Shown here one piece after another: positions 22,695-36,952 of a stretch of DNA of 64,000 nucleotides. The DNA comes from Couchioplanes caeruleus (lineage in GTDB: Bacteria > Actinomycetota > Actinomycetes > Mycobacteriales > Micromonosporaceae): positions 620,001 to 684,000 of the forward strand of contig NZ_RJKL01000001.1 of NCBI RefSeq assembly GCF_003751945.1, read 5' to 3'. Below the pieces are notes generated by a model. It worked only from the letters and a program-made list of their open reading frames with translations. It ran no database searches and was not told where the DNA came from. Position 1 is the first letter of the stretch. Every line of letters begins with the position of its first letter. The position numbers and the translations under genes are program-made.

Positions 22695-24677
22695 TCATCC
22701 GGGCGTGCTCGGCAGCCGCACGGTGACCGCCGTGCCGCTCGGGTACTCGGGGCTGAGGGTGATGGTGCCCTGGTGGTGTTCGACCACCGCCCGGCACAGG
22801 GCGAGGCCGAGCCCGTTGCCCGGGATGCCGCTGTGCCGCACGTTGTCGCCGCGGTAGAGCCGGCGGAACAGCGTCGGGCGGTCCTCGCTGGGCAGGCCGA
22901 TGCCCGTGTCGGTGACCCTCAGGACGACCGCCTCGTCGTCCCCGGTGAGCTGCACGGTGACGACGGAGTCGTCGTGGCTGAACTTGACGGCATTGTCGAG
23001 CAGGTTGTCCACGACCTGGCGCAGCCGGCGCAGGTCCCCGATGACGACCGACTCCGGTGCGAGGTTCGTATCGATGGTGATCCGGCGCTCGGCCGCCGGC
23101 TTGCGCGCCGCGTCGGCGGCGTCGCCGACCAGCTCCGTCAGGTCGACCCGGCCGCTCAGCAGGGAGAGGTGACCGCCGTCGAGGGCGGCCAGGTCCAGCA
23201 ACTGATCGACGAGCTCCCGCAGCAGGCGGCTGTTGCGGTCGACGACCTCGGCCAGGCCGCGCAGGTCCGGCCCGAGCTCCGGCGCCTCGGCGATCAGCTC
23301 GATGTAGGCGCCGATCGACGTCAGCGGCGTCCGCAGCTCGTGGCCGACCAGCGCGATGTACTCGTCCGTGGCCGCGGCCAGATGATGCTCCAGGTCATCG
23401 GCCCGGTGCTGTTGCAGGTGCGCGCCCACGCTGCCGGCGATGCCGGTCAGCAGCACCGCCAGGGCGGGTTCCGGCTCCTGCGGGTCGTAGGAGAAGAAGG
23501 AGAGGACCCCGGTGACGTGCTCGCCGCTGCGGACGGGCACCGCTCCCGCGGCCCGGAACCGGGTACCCGCGACGACCTCCGGCAGGATCGGCGCGCCCTC
23601 GGCGTGGATGTCCGGCACCCACACCAGCTCGCCGCGCTGCCAACACAGTCCGGCCAGGCCCTGACCGCGGGCGATGCTGGCGGGTGCGGGCAACGGCCGT
23701 TCGCCGGGGCCGGTGTACGTGGCCTCGATCCGCAGCCGCCCGGTCACGGGGTCGACCAGCCAGAGCCGTACGTATCGCCAGCCCAGGGTGCCGCCGACCG
23801 TACGCACGACCTCCTGGTGGGCCTCCGCGGCGCTCCGGCTCTCCGCAAGGGCCTTGAGCACCTCTGTCGTACACATCTGGTAGAGGCGTGACTTGTACTC
23901 CACGGTGATGTCGTGGATCGCGGCGACCGCACCCACCACCGCACCGCCGGCGTCGCGCACCGGCCGGGCGTTGATGGTCAGCCAACGGGGGCGGCCCTGG
24001 CGGTCGTTGGCCAGCAGGCCGGCATGCTCGACCACCTCGCCGCCGAGCGCCCGGCTCATCGGCAGATCGTCCGCGGCCAGCGGGGAACCATCGTGGTGGC
24101 GCAACGAGAAGTGCTGAGCCCACTCCTTCAGCGGAATACCGGCGCTGTCCCCACCGAAGAAGCCGCGTACGACGGAGTTCATCATGATCATCCGGCCCGA
24201 GCTGTCGCAGGCGACCATTCCCGTGTCGGCGCTCTGCAGCAACGCCTCCACGAACACCGCATCCATCGCGCGATCCTGCAACAGCGGGGGTCGGTCGCCG
24301 TCCGGCCCGGCCGAGGCGTCGACCAGATGACGGGTCAGCGCCGTCGACAACTCCTGCAGCGTGAAGGGCTTGCGGATGACCTCCCGCGCACCGCTGTCCC
24401 GCAACCGCCGGTCGTCGATCATCGACAGCGCGGTCACCAGGACGACCGGCACGCCCGCGAAGACGGGATCCCCCTGCAACGCGCGGCACAACTGCAGACC
24501 GTCCATCTCGGGCATGTCCACGTCCGCGACCACGAGATCGGGACGCCGGTGTGCGGCCGCCACCAGCGCGGCCCGGCCGTCGTCGGCGACGGTGACGTCG
24601 TGGCCGAGCCGGCGGACCACCCCGGCGATCAGCCGCTGATGATCCTGGTCGTCCTCAGCAACCAGTACCGTCGCCAT
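22695..24677 (-). CDS. Receiver-PAS-GAF histidine kinase
   Basis: 660 aa, soluble. An N-terminal receiver (1-120: VLVAEDDQDHQRL, phospho-Asp in VVADVDMPEMDG, Lys in IRKPF) is followed by PAS (~140-260, MVACDSSGRMIMMNSVV), GAF (~280-420, LCWQRGELVWVPDIH), HisKA with GHELRTPLTSI, and HATPase with VDNLLDNAVKF, DTGIGLPSED and GNGLGLALCRAV. Having the receiver at the N-terminus suggests it is controlled by an upstream kinase. The ATG at 24677 directly abuts GGGAGG, too close for normal ribosome binding; see the palindrome entry. Confidence 0.9.
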   Translation of the reverse strand: MATVLVAEDDQDHQRLIAGVVRRLGHDVTVADDGRAALVAAAHRRPDLVVADVDMPEMDGLQLCRALQGDPVFAGVPVVLVTALSMIDDRRLRDSGAREVIRKPFTLQELSTALTRHLVDASAGPDGDRPPLLQDRAMDAVFVEALLQSADTGMVACDSSGRMIMMNSVVRGFFGGDSAGIPLKEWAQHFSLRHHDGSPLAADDLPMSRALGGEVVEHAGLLANDRQGRPRWLTINARPVRDAGGAVVGAVAAIHDITVEYKSRLYQMCTTEVLKALAESRSAAEAHQEVVRTVGGTLGWRYVRLWLVDPVTGRLRIEATYTGPGERPLPAPASIARGQGLAGLCWQRGELVWVPDIHAEGAPILPEVVAGTRFRAAGAVPVRSGEHVTGVLSFFSYDPQEPEPALAVLLTGIAGSVGAHLQQHRADDLEHHLAAATDEYIALVGHELRTPLTSIGAYIELIAEAPELGPDLRGLAEVVDRNSRLLRELVDQLLDLAALDGGHLSLLSGRVDLTELVGDAADAARKPAAERRITIDTNLAPESVVIGDLRRLRQVVDNLLDNAVKFSHDDSVVTVQLTGDDEAVVLRVTDTGIGLPSEDRPTLFRRLYRGDNVRHSGIPGNGLGLALCRAVVEHHQGTITLSPEYPSGTAVTVRLPSTPG

Positions 24678-24698
24678 CCTCCCACTTTAAGTGGGAGG
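24678..24698 (-). promoter_or_regulatory. Palindrome overlapping a candidate -10 and the start codon region
   Basis: CCTCCCACT-TTA-AGTGGGAGG is a perfect 9-bp inverted repeat directly before the ATG at 24677. On the minus strand it contains TAAAGT (TANNNT) 6 nt before the ATG, so it may be a leaderless promoter covered by an operator. Alternatively an mRNA hairpin hides the GGGAGG. Confidence 0.5.
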
Positions 24699-24795
24699 AA
24701 ACGCACAGGAGAGCCATAACGGCCACTTCGCCGCGACGGTACGCCGGCAGCGGCCGCCACCCGGCCCGCCGGCGTGTGCCTGTCGCCGTGGGACG

Positions 24796-24839
24796 AAAAA
24801 CCCGGTTCCCGCCACCGGAAATCGGCAGCGGGAACCGGG
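24796..24839 (-). terminator. Rho-independent terminator
   Basis: 12-bp stem (24801-24812 with 24828-24839) followed, on the minus strand, by a run of five U (24800-24796). It is 17 nt beyond the stop of the gene ending at 24856. Confidence 0.75.
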
Positions 24840-24855
24840 CTGTCCCCCAGCAAGG

Positions 24856-25335
24856 TCAGAGGTCGGGCGGCGGCGTGTAGACGTCGCAGTGACGGCCGCT
24901 CTCGGCCTGGGCCACGGTCGGACCGACGCAGAGTCGCAGCGGCGGCTTCGCGCCGCCGAACAGGTAGGACGACCGGGCCTGGAAAGCGGTCTGCCCCGGG
25001 CCGCACACGTAGGCCAGCGTGGGCCAGACGATCTCGTCCGCGGGCCCGTTGGCGGCGAGCTGGACGACGCCACATCCCGAGCGGGCGTGGTTCGCGAGCG
25101 TGCCACCCACCACCACGGGCGGCACCGGCCGCTCCGGAATGCTCATCGCGAGGTCGTAGAAGCCGGTGGCGGCGGCCCGTCCGACGCTCAACCGGAACTC
25201 GGTGTCATGGGCGACGGCCGTGCCGCCGGCGGCCGCGGGTGTGCCATCGGCAGCCGCGGCGGGCGTCACGCCTGCGGTCCAGGCGATTCCTGCGGCCACG
25301 CAGACAGCGAGAGCGCGGATGGCGACAGTCGGCAC
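24856..25335 (-). CDS. Small secreted protein, unknown function
   Basis: 159 aa. GTG 25335 is preceded by AGGAGAAG. Signal peptide TVAIRALAVCVAAGIAWTAGVTPAAAA, then ~125 mature residues with four cysteines (SGCGVV, YVCGPG, LRLCVG, RHCDVY), consistent with two disulfides in an extracellular beta-rich protein. No family recognised. It begins 35 nt after the gene at 25371-25757 on the same strand, which encodes another small disulfide-containing secreted protein, and ends in a U-tailed terminator, so the two form a bicistronic unit. Confidence 0.75.
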   Translation of the reverse strand: MPTVAIRALAVCVAAGIAWTAGVTPAAAADGTPAAAGGTAVAHDTEFRLSVGRAAATGFYDLAMSIPERPVPPVVVGGTLANHARSGCGVVQLAANGPADEIVWPTLAYVCGPGQTAFQARSSYLFGGAKPPLRLCVGPTVAQAESGRHCDVYTPPPDL

Positions 25336-25370
25336 CGTCTTCTCCTGAAAATGGTTCGAACCCGGAATGG

Positions 25371-25757
25371 TCACCGCACGAGAAGGGTGTAGTTGGGCGC
25401 CACGCCGGTGCGGCAGCGGAACGACATCCACACCTGACGGGCGACCCCGTCGGCCCCCACCTGCTGGCACTCGGCCAACGGGTCGGAAACCTCGCTGTAG
25501 ATGGCGGTGTAGACCTGCCTCTCGCTCGCATAGCGCTCGGTCCGCGGGACAAAGGTGATGATCAGATCGTCGCCGGCGAAGCCGGAGCGGACCCGCGCGG
25601 CATTCCACACGCCCGCCGCCAGGCCACCAGCGGCGATGACATCGGCACGACCGAACTTGTACGTGCCCAGCAGAGCGGTGGTCTCGCACGGCGCGGCCTG
25701 GGCGGCGCTGGGTGCAAGCAGGGCGGCGGCGGTCGCGACCAGAACGGCGCTTCGCAT
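25371..25757 (-). CDS. Small secreted protein, unknown function
   Basis: 128 aa. ATG 25757 opens on a signal peptide (RSAVLVATAAALLAPSAAQA) cleaved before APCETTALLG. The mature 107 residues contain three Cys and a beta-rich pattern (GDDLIITFVPRTERYASERQVYTAIYSEV). It is the first gene of a two-gene unit with the secreted protein downstream. A TATAAT box lies about 50 nt upstream. No functional family recognised. Confidence 0.72.
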   Translation of the reverse strand: MRSAVLVATAAALLAPSAAQAAPCETTALLGTYKFGRADVIAAGGLAAGVWNAARVRSGFAGDDLIITFVPRTERYASERQVYTAIYSEVSDPLAECQQVGADGVARQVWMSFRCRTGVAPNYTLLVR

Positions 25758-26160
25758 TTCTCGACATCCTTACGAAAATGACCACGGGGTTCTCCCGCAG
25801 CGCGATTATATGGACCGCGGGAGGGTTTCTCCCGGGCGAGGGAAATGACGTTACGGGGCGATTGCTGCACCCGATGCAAGGAAGCTCGCACCAAGTGGAG
25901 AAGAAGCTGTTAAACCATTAACGATTGTTCAGCCATCTGGTGGCGAGGCCAACGAATTCGACGGTTCGGCGATGCGACGGCCGCATTTGGCACCCGACGG
26001 CACGGCAGCCAGACGAGGCCTGACGAAGCAAGACGCCACGAGGGAGACGACGGAGATACCGCGGCTCTTCGGTTCCCGGTCGGATCACAATGCATGATGC
26101 GGCAGTCGACATGGGGCCGGTTGACGGTTTCCGTGGCTCGACACGGGCTCCGGGCATGCG
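25758..26160. other. Intergenic stretch without a gene
   Basis: About 400 bp with lower GC than its surroundings (for example around 25900-25970). It contains the promoter of the secreted-protein pair at its left end and the cyclophilin terminator at its right edge. Short open frames on both strands lack coding character. I see no gene or recognisable RNA in 25850-26160. Confidence 0.6.
25805..25810 (-). promoter_or_regulatory. Candidate -10 box TATAAT
   Basis: A perfect TATAAT reads on the minus strand from 25810 to 25805, 48 nt before the ATG at 25757. No good -35 hexamer was found 16-18 nt upstream. Confidence 0.45.
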
Positions 26161-26197
26161 CGAGGGGTCCTCCGCGACGTTCGCGGAGGACCCCTCG
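26161..26197 (-). terminator. 17-bp perfect hairpin after the cyclophilin gene
   Basis: Arms 26161-26177 and 26181-26197 are perfectly complementary around a 3-nt loop, 8 nt beyond the stop at 26205. No U-run, but the strength of the stem supports a terminator. Confidence 0.7.
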
Positions 26198-26204
26198 GGC
26201 GCGG

Positions 26205-26987
26205 TCAGCGGCGGATGTGGGTCGTCTTGATCGTCGTGGTCAGGGCCGGGGCACCGTCCACCGGCGCGGGATCCTCAGGGGTCGGAGCCACTCCCCCGGC
26301 CGCCACCTCGTCGAGCGTCTCCAGCCCGGACTGTGCCACCGTGCCGAAGATCGAGTAGTTCGGCCGCAGCGCGGAGTCCGCGTAGACCAGGAAGAACTGG
26401 CTGCCGTTGGTGTCCGGGCCGGCGTTGGCCATGGCCAGGACGCCGCGGGCGTAGACGCGGCGCTCGCCGGTCGGATCGGTCGGCGCGGGCGGCAGGTCGG
26501 TCGGCAGCTCGTCGGCGTAGCGGTAGCCGGGACCACCCGAACCCGTCCCGCTCGGGTCGCCACACTGCAGCACCTTGAGCGTCGGGTACGCGGTCAGCCG
26601 GTGACAGATGGTCTGGTGGTAGAACCGGTGCCGGACGAGATGCAGGAAGCTCTGCACCGTGCACGGCGCCTCGACGCGGTCGAGCACCAGCGGGATCGGC
26701 CCCAGGTTGGTCCGCAGCATCACCTCGACCGTGCCGCGACTCGGCGTGCGCCGGGGATCGGGCGGCAACGGCACCGGCCGGGCGGCGGGTTCCCCGGGCG
26801 TCGGCGTGTACGCACAGGGCCCGTCGGTCGGATCCGTCGGATCCGCACTTGCGGCCATGACCGGCGCAGTACCGGATGCGCCGCTTGCGGCGGCTGGTGC
26901 TGCGCCGGCCAGGCCGGAGCCGAGTACGACCATCGTCGCGAGCACTCGGCCCAGCGAAACACTGCGACGCGGACTTTCCTGGACCAC
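26205..26987 (-). CDS. Secreted cyclophilin-type peptidyl-prolyl isomerase
   Basis: 260 aa. GTG 26987 is chosen because GGAGG lies 5 nt before it; ATG 26999 and GTG 27017 have no such site. A signal peptide (RRSVSLGRVLATMVVLGSGLAGAAPAAA) and a Pro/Thr-rich linker lead into the cyclophilin domain (~85-250): TNLGPIPLVLDRVEAPCTV, CHRLTAYPTLKVLQCGDP (active-site Arg), GVLAMANAGPDTNGSQFF and the closing VAAGGV. It should assist folding of exported proteins. Two cysteines in the core (CTV, QCGD) may form a disulfide outside the cell. Confidence 0.88.
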   Translation of the reverse strand: MVQESPRRSVSLGRVLATMVVLGSGLAGAAPAAASGASGTAPVMAASADPTDPTDGPCAYTPTPGEPAARPVPLPPDPRRTPSRGTVEVMLRTNLGPIPLVLDRVEAPCTVQSFLHLVRHRFYHQTICHRLTAYPTLKVLQCGDPSGTGSGGPGYRYADELPTDLPPAPTDPTGERRVYARGVLAMANAGPDTNGSQFFLVYADSALRPNYSIFGTVAQSGLETLDEVAAGGVAPTPEDPAPVDGAPALTTTIKTTHIRR

Positions 26988-27054
26988 TTTGTCCTCCATG
27001 GCTCGGCTGACCGTCACACCACGGTTTAATCGAGCTTCATGGATAGGTCAAGCG

Positions 27055-28671
27055 TCAGTACCGGAACCGCCCCACCAGGTCGCGCAGTCCGCCGGACATG
27101 GCGGCCAGCTCCGACGCGGCGGCACGGGCCTGGTCGACGCCGGCGTCCGTGATCTGCGCGGCGTCCGCCACCCCGCGGACGGCCGCCGCGATCTCGGTGG
27201 CGCCGCTGACCGTCTCGGTCACGCCGCGGCTCATCTCGCGGCTGGTGGCGCTCTGCTCCTCCACCGCCGCCGAGATCGTCTGCTGGTACGAGTCGATCTC
27301 GGTCACCACCTCGCGGATCCGGCTGATCGCCTGGACCGCCGCCCCGCTCGTACCCTGGATGGCCTGCACGCGGGCGATGATGTCCTGGGTCGCGCGGGCG
27401 GTCTCCTGGGCGAGGTCCTTGACCTCGCCGGCTACGACCGCGAAGCCCTTGCCGAGCTCGCCCGCCCGGGCCGCCTCGATGGTGGCGTTGAGGGCGAGCA
27501 GATTGGTCTGCTCGGCGATCGCGGTGATCACCTTCACCACGTCGCCGATCTCGGCGGAGGAGACGCCGAGCTCCGCGACGGTGGCCGAGCTGGCCTCCAC
27601 CGCCTTGACCGCCTCGACCCCGAACTCGGCCGCGGCCGACGCGCTGCGGGCGATCTCGGCGATCGCCGCGTCCATCTCCACCGCACCGCTGGCGACGCCG
27701 CTGACGTGGTCGGAGACCTGAGCCACCGCGCCGGAGGCCCGGGCGGCCTCCGCGGCCGTGTCCGCCGCACCGGTGGCGAGACGGGCACTGGTGGCGGAGA
27801 GCTGCTCCGACGCCTCGGCCATCGTGACCGCGTTCTCGGCCATGGTGCGCACGGTGCCGCGCAAATCCGCGATCATGGCGTCCACCGCCTGCCCGAGCTG
27901 GCCGGTCTCGTCCCGGCTCGTGAGCCCGGTCGTGACGGTCAGGTCCCCGGCGCCGACCTTGCCCAGCACGCGGATGCTGCGCCGCAGCGGCCGCACCACC
28001 GAGCGGGTCACCAGGCGGCTGAGGACCAGCGCCAGGGCCACGGCCAGCGCACCCGCGATGATCACGGCGATGATCACCATGCGGCCGATCCGGTCGACCT
28101 CGGCGGTCAGCGCCTTCACGCGCACGGCGACCGAGCCGATCAGCTTGCCGGTCGAATCCTCGAGGTCGCTCCACGCCGTGTCGAGCGGCTCGTTGAGGAC
28201 CTGGTCCGCCTTTTTCAGCGACGCCGGGGTGTCCTCGGTGAGGAAGGCGGTCATCTCGTCGTCGTGCTTGAAGTACGTGTCCCAGAGCCCCTTCTGCCGG
28301 TCGAACTCGGCCCGTTCGGCGGCGGTCATGGAGTCCCGGTCGACCTTCGGCAGCAGCTCGTAGACGCCATTCTTGGACTCCAGCAGTCCGGCGCGGTTGT
28401 AGTTGTCCGGTTTGACCGCCTGGGCGCCACCGTTGAGTACAGCGTCGGAGAATATGTAGCCCTGCCACCCGCTGATGTCCGCGTTGAAGTAGCGCAGCTC
28501 GTGGACCTGTTCGGCCAGCCCCCGCAGCCTCGTCAGGTCCTTCTGGAGCTGGCGCTGACGGTGGGCACCCCAGGCTCCGGCTCCGGCCACGGCGACGAGC
28601 AGGGCACAGACGATGAGGAAGGCGCCACCGAGACGGGCGCCCACAGACATATCGAATAGTCGCCTTCGCAC
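27055..28671 (-). CDS. Methyl-accepting chemotaxis-type receptor
   Basis: 538 aa. GTG 28671 follows AGGGGGA; ATG 28650 is an alternative. TM1 at ~12-34 ([18 protein letters not shown]), a ~150-aa four-helix-bundle-like extracytoplasmic sensor ([16 protein letters not shown]), TM2 at ~190-212, HAMP (~213-265), and the signalling domain with the conserved hairpin [20 protein letters not shown] and [13 protein letters not shown]. No CheA, CheW, CheR or CheB gene is in the window, so it must signal to a remote array or act alone. No C-terminal CheR pentapeptide. Confidence 0.9.
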   Translation of the reverse strand: MRRRLFDMSVGARLGGAFLIVCALLVAVAGAGAWGAHRQRQLQKDLTRLRGLAEQVHELRYFNADISGWQGYIFSDAVLNGGAQAVKPDNYNRAGLLESKNGVYELLPKVDRDSMTAAERAEFDRQKGLWDTYFKHDDEMTAFLTEDTPASLKKADQVLNEPLDTAWSDLEDSTGKLIGSVAVRVKALTAEVDRIGRMVIIAVIIAGALAVALALVLSRLVTRSVVRPLRRSIRVLGKVGAGDLTVTTGLTSRDETGQLGQAVDAMIADLRGTVRTMAENAVTMAEASEQLSATSARLATGAADTAAEAARASGAVAQVSDHVSGVASGAVEMDAAIAEIARSASAAAEFGVEAVKAVEASSATVAELGVSSAEIGDVVKVITAIAEQTNLLALNATIEAARAGELGKGFAVVAGEVKDLAQETARATQDIIARVQAIQGTSGAAVQAISRIREVVTEIDSYQQTISAAVEEQSATSREMSRGVTETVSGATEIAAAVRGVADAAQITDAGVDQARAAASELAAMSGGLRDLVGRFRY

Positions 28672-28764
28672 ACTTCCCCCTTCGGCGCGCCGATATTGCG
28701 GCTGAGTGCGAGGGCAGCCGCCCGGGGCCTTTTCCGTCCCGCGCCGCGGCCGTACGGTCGGGGC

Positions 28765-29730
28765 ATGCAGCGGGTGGACGTGGCGATCGTCGGTGCCGGC
28801 CCGACGGGGTTGTTCGGGGCGTATTATGCGGGTTTCCGCGGCCTGTCGGTCACGCTCATCGATGCGTTGCCCGAGGCGGGAGGGCAGGTGTCCGCCCTCT
28901 ACCCGGAGAAGATGATCTTCGATGTCGCCGGCTTCCCGGCCATCCGCGGCCGGGATCTGGTGGCGGGCCTGGTCACGCAGGCCGCCCAGTTCCATCCGGA
29001 ATACCGCCTCGGCGTGCGCGCCCTGGGACTGGAGTACGAGAACGGGCAGCCGATCGTCAGCCTCTCCGACGGCGAGCGGGTGGAATGCGGCGCGCTGCTG
29101 ATCACCGCAGGCATGGGCAGCTTCTCCCCGCGCCCCCTACCGGCGGCACAGGACTTCACCGGTGACGGGGTGCGCTACTTCGTGCCGCGCCTCGCCGACC
29201 TCGCCGGGCACGACGTGGTCATCGTCGGCGGCGGCGACTCGGCGTTCGACTGGGCGGCGGCGTTGCACCCCATCGCCCGGTCGGTGACGCTGGTGCACCG
29301 CCGCGACCGGTTCCGGGCGCACGCGGGCAGCGTCGCGCAGGTCCGCGCGCAGGGCACGGAGATCATCGTCAACGCCGAGGTGCGGCACATCCTGGGCGAC
29401 GGCCGGGTCACCGGCGTCCAGGTGGCGGCGGGTGGCGAGACGCGGTCCCTGCCGGCGGACACCGTGGTCGCGGCGCTCGGCTTCACCGCCGACCTCGGCG
29501 CCCTCGCCCACTGGGGGCTGCGGCTCGACCACCGGCACGTCGTGGTCGATTCCACCATGGCGACCAACCTGCCGCGCGTCTTCGCCGCCGGCGACATCAG
29601 CGAATACCCAGGCAAGGTACGGCTGATCGCGGTCGGCTTCGGCGAGGCGGCCACCGCGGTCAACAACGCCGCGGTGGTCATCGACCCATCGGCGCATCTC
29701 TTCCCCGGCCACTCCTCCGACCAGGGCTGA
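28765..29730 (+). CDS. Ferredoxin/flavodoxin-NADP reductase, thioredoxin-reductase-like type
   Basis: 321 aa two-domain flavoprotein. FAD-binding [21 protein letters not shown] (4-24), NADP-binding [17 protein letters not shown] (~150-166) followed by [13 protein letters not shown], and C-terminal FAD contact [24 protein letters not shown]. The redox CxxC of thioredoxin reductase is absent, which assigns it to the YumC-like ferredoxin reductase group. ATG 28765 has only a weak GGTCGGGG upstream. It stands alone, divergent from the chemoreceptor gene. Confidence 0.88.
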   Translation: MQRVDVAIVGAGPTGLFGAYYAGFRGLSVTLIDALPEAGGQVSALYPEKMIFDVAGFPAIRGRDLVAGLVTQAAQFHPEYRLGVRALGLEYENGQPIVSLSDGERVECGALLITAGMGSFSPRPLPAAQDFTGDGVRYFVPRLADLAGHDVVIVGGGDSAFDWAAALHPIARSVTLVHRRDRFRAHAGSVAQVRAQGTEIIVNAEVRHILGDGRVTGVQVAAGGETRSLPADTVVAALGFTADLGALAHWGLRLDHRHVVVDSTMATNLPRVFAAGDISEYPGKVRLIAVGFGEAATAVNNAAVVIDPSAHLFPGHSSDQG

Positions 29731-29757
29731 GGAACCGGCCAGGCCCAGGGAAGCCCG

Positions 29758-33708
<3,951 letters not shown>

Positions 33709-33844
33709 CGTATATGTCCCCTTTGCCCCTTCGCCGCGTCCTCGGGGATGGACGTGACGACCGGCCGCCAGTATGCACCGGATAAAGATCGAGTAGTCGG
33801 ACAGCGAATGCGGCACACCCCCGTACGGTGGTGTCAGATCACGG

Positions 33845-34837
33845 TCAGTGCCTTGCGCCGGCCTCCGCCGCAGGCGGCATCGGCCACCTCCGCCAGGTCA
33901 CTCCGGCCGGCTCCGGCGGGCTGGACTCGAGGCGGCGCAGCAGGATGCCCTCGCGCAGCCCCCAGGGGCAGATGCGGACCGCCGGGACGTCGAGCCCGCG
34001 CATCACCTCGTACCCGACGACGGCACCGGCGAGGATCTGTCCGGCCCGGTGCGCCGACACCCCGGGCAGCCGCTGCCGGTCCGCGGCGGCGATGGCGGCG
34101 AGGCGGTCGATCCACGGCCGCAGCGCCTGGCGCCGCAGCTCCCGGGCGACGAACGGCCCGCGCCGCAGCGGCGGCGACCCGGTGAGGCGCGCCAACTGCT
34201 GGAACGTCTTGGAGGCGGCGACGGCGGTGCGCGGCGACTCCCACGAGCCGCGGGCCGCGATCTCGCGTACCCGCTCGCGGACGTGCCGGCGCAGGTGGTG
34301 GACCGAGCGCGCGGACGGCGGGTCGCCGTCGCGCAGGAACTCCCGGGTCAGCCGGCCGGCACCCAGCGGCAGCGACAGCGCGGAGTCCGGCAGCCGGTCC
34401 CGCCCGAAGGCCACCTCGAGGGTGCCGCCGCCGATGTCGAGCAGCAGCATCGGCCCGGCGCTCCATCCCAGCCAGCGGCGCGCCGCAAGGAAGGTGAGCT
34501 GCGCCTCCTCCAGCCCGGTGAGGGTGCCCAGCCGGATCCCGGTGTGCCGTTCCACCTCGTCCAGGACCCGCTCGCGGTTGGGTGCGTCCCGCACGGAGGC
34601 TGTCGCGTACGCGAAGTAACACTCCACCCGCGCCCGCCGCATCTCCTCGGCGGCCCGCGCCACGGCGTCGACCAGACGGCGGCAGCCGGAGCCCGCGACG
34701 GTGCCGTCCGGGGCGAGCCGCTCGGCCAGGCGGGTCCGCAGCTTCCAGGTGTGCGCCGGCAGCGGCAGCCCGCCGTCTGCCTCGGTCACCAGCAGGTTGA
34801 CCGTGTTGGAACCGACGTCGAGCACCGCCTGTCGCAT
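33845..34837 (-). CDS. Ppx/GppA-family phosphatase
   Basis: 330 aa. ATG 34837 chosen so that the ASKHA fold starts with VLDVGSNTVNLLV. Phosphate-binding motif 2 is MLLLDIGGGTLEVAFG (~130-145); the conserved ATASVRDAPNRERVL and TGLEEAQLTFLAA are present, and CPWGLREGILLRRL closes the protein. Members hydrolyse exopolyphosphate and/or (p)ppGpp, so this may affect phosphate storage and the stringent response. It is divergent from the cytochrome oxidase gene. Confidence 0.88.
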   Translation of the reverse strand: MRQAVLDVGSNTVNLLVTEADGGLPLPAHTWKLRTRLAERLAPDGTVAGSGCRRLVDAVARAAEEMRRARVECYFAYATASVRDAPNRERVLDEVERHTGIRLGTLTGLEEAQLTFLAARRWLGWSAGPMLLLDIGGGTLEVAFGRDRLPDSALSLPLGAGRLTREFLRDGDPPSARSVHHLRRHVRERVREIAARGSWESPRTAVAASKTFQQLARLTGSPPLRRGPFVARELRRQALRPWIDRLAAIAAADRQRLPGVSAHRAGQILAGAVVGYEVMRGLDVPAVRICPWGLREGILLRRLESSPPEPAGVTWRRWPMPPAAEAGARH

Positions 34838-35036
34838 GACCCCGCCGCATCCGGCCGGCCACACCGGCCGGACCTCCCACCGCTCATCATCGCCGATCGT
34901 GGAACCACCCGTGCCGGACTCCCCGGTCCGGACCGGACGGTGATCACGACCGTCGATGATGGCTGATGCGCCCCCGGAGGCATCGGCGTAGCGTCAGGGA
35001 CGGCCGCAGAGCTTTCCGCCGCCCCCGGAGGACGCC

Positions 35037-36788
35037 ATGACCGCCGTCGAGCCGAAACCCGTCGTCGTCCAGCCCTGGCCAGTGCGCCGCCCGGTCCGGG
35101 GTTCCGCGCTGGCCCGTACGCTGCGGACCACGGACGCGAAGCAGATCGGGATCATGTACATGGTCACGTCCTTCGCCTTCTTCATGGTCGGCGGCCTGAT
35201 GGCCCTGCTCATGCGCGCGGAGCTGGCCCGCCCCGGCATGCAACTGATGTCGCCGGAGCAGTACAACCAGATGTTCACGATGCACGGCACGATCATGCTG
35301 CTGTTCTTCGCGACGCCGATCGTGTTCGCCTTCGCGAACTTCGTCGTGCCGATCCAGATCGGCGCGCCCGACGTGGCGTTCCCGCGGCTCAACGCGTTCG
35401 CCTACTGGCTGTACCTGTTCGGCGGGATCATCGCCGTCGCCGCCTTCCTCACGCCGACCGGGGCGGCCGACTTCGGCTGGACCGGCTACACGCCGCTGAG
35501 CGACGACACCCACTCACCAGGGCTGGGCGGGAACATGTGGGTCGTCGGCCTGGCCCTGTCCGGGCTCGGCACCATTCTCGGCGGCGTCAACATGATCACG
35601 ACGATCCTCACCCTGCGGGCGCCCGGCATGACCATGTTCCGGATGCCGATCATGACGTGGAACATCCTGGTCACCAGCGTCCTGGTGATCGCCATCTTCC
35701 CGTTCCTGGCCGCGACGCTGTTCGCCCTCGCCGCCGACCGCATCCTGGACGCGCAGGTCTTCGCGCCCGAGACCAACGGCCCGGTGCTGTGGCAGCACCT
35801 CTTCTGGTTCTTCGGCCACCCCGAGGTCTACGTGGTGGCGCTGCCGTTCTTCGGCATCATCACCGAGGTCATCCCGGTCTTCAGCCGCAAGCCGCTGTTC
35901 GGCTACAAGGGACTCGTCGGCGCGACGCTGCTGATCGCCATGCTGTCGTTCAGCGTGTGGGCGCACCACATGTTCGCCACCGGCCAGGTGCTGCTGCCGT
36001 TCTTCAGCTTCCTGAGCTTCCTGATCGCGGTGCCGACCGGCATGAAGTTCTTCGTCTGGATCGGCACGATGTGGCGCGGCCAGATCAGCTTCGAGTCACC
36101 GATGCTCTTCGCCCTCGGCTTCATGGTCACGTTCCTGCTCGGCGGGCTCACCGGTGTGCTGCTGGCCTCGCCGCCGGTCGACTTCCACGTCACCGACAGC
36201 TACTTCGTGGTCGCGCACTTCCACTACGTCCTGTTCGGCACGATCGTGTTCGCGGTGTTCGCCGGCGTGTACTTCTGGTTCCCCAAGATGTTCGGCCGAA
36301 TGCTCGACGACCGCCTGGGCAGGATCCACTTCTGGCTGACCTTCGTCGGCTTCCACGTCACGTTCCTGGTGCAGCACTGGCTCGGCGCCGAGGGCTTCCC
36401 CCGCCGCTACGCCGACTACCAGACCGGCGACGGCTTCACGACGCTGAACATGGTCTCCACGGTGGGCTCGTTCGTGCTGGGCGCCTCGACGTTGCCGTTC
36501 CTCTACAACGTCTGGAAGTCGTACAAGGCCGGCCAGCTCGTCACGGTGGACGATCCCTGGGGTCACGGAAACTCCCTGGAGTGGGCGACGTCCTGCCCGC
36601 CGCCGCTGCGCAACTTCGACCGCATGCCGCGGATCCGCTCGGAGCGCCCGGCGTTCGACGCCAAGTACCCCGAGCTCGCCGCCGGGAAGCAGTCGGCCGC
36701 CGGCCCGCCGGAGGGCGGCGCCCGTCCGCTGAGCCACGAGTCGGATAGCGGTGCCCGCTATCAGGAAGACACCTCCGACGGCCAATGA
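35037..36788 (+). CDS. ctaD: Cytochrome c oxidase subunit I
   Basis: 583 aa, 12 TM heme-copper oxidase core. GGAGG precedes ATG 35037. Heme a ligand region [10 protein letters not shown]; CuB His and cross-linked Tyr in [16 protein letters not shown]; CuB His pair in [10 protein letters not shown]; heme a/a3 ligands in [11 protein letters not shown]. It reduces O2 to water using cytochrome c. CtaC, CtaE and CtaF are not adjacent, so this is a stand-alone ctaD copy, possibly a second one in the genome. The hydrophilic C-terminus (~520-583) is Pro/Gly-rich. Confidence 0.95.
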   Translation: MTAVEPKPVVVQPWPVRRPVRGSALARTLRTTDAKQIGIMYMVTSFAFFMVGGLMALLMRAELARPGMQLMSPEQYNQMFTMHGTIMLLFFATPIVFAFANFVVPIQIGAPDVAFPRLNAFAYWLYLFGGIIAVAAFLTPTGAADFGWTGYTPLSDDTHSPGLGGNMWVVGLALSGLGTILGGVNMITTILTLRAPGMTMFRMPIMTWNILVTSVLVIAIFPFLAATLFALAADRILDAQVFAPETNGPVLWQHLFWFFGHPEVYVVALPFFGIITEVIPVFSRKPLFGYKGLVGATLLIAMLSFSVWAHHMFATGQVLLPFFSFLSFLIAVPTGMKFFVWIGTMWRGQISFESPMLFALGFMVTFLLGGLTGVLLASPPVDFHVTDSYFVVAHFHYVLFGTIVFAVFAGVYFWFPKMFGRMLDDRLGRIHFWLTFVGFHVTFLVQHWLGAEGFPRRYADYQTGDGFTTLNMVSTVGSFVLGASTLPFLYNVWKSYKAGQLVTVDDPWGHGNSLEWATSCPPPLRNFDRMPRIRSERPAFDAKYPELAAGKQSAAGPPEGGARPLSHESDSGARYQEDTSDGQ

Positions 36789-36862
36789 GCCGAGCGGAAT
36801 TTCAGTTGGCGCACATGACCAGTGCCAGCCAATAAGAAACGCTTGTGAGGGTCGTCACGCGG

Positions 36863-36890
36863 GCTCGGGTCACCGATAACCGAGCTTCTT
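36863..36890 (+). terminator. Candidate terminator after ctaD
   Basis: 6-bp stem GCTCGG/CCGAGC (36863-36868 with 36880-36885) followed by TTCTT. Modest stem, 75 nt past the stop. Confidence 0.4.
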
Positions 36891-36952
36891 CCGCCTGACC
36901 TGCGAGGGCGCCGTCCCACCGGGTAAAGAATGCGATGAACGACGGGTTTACG

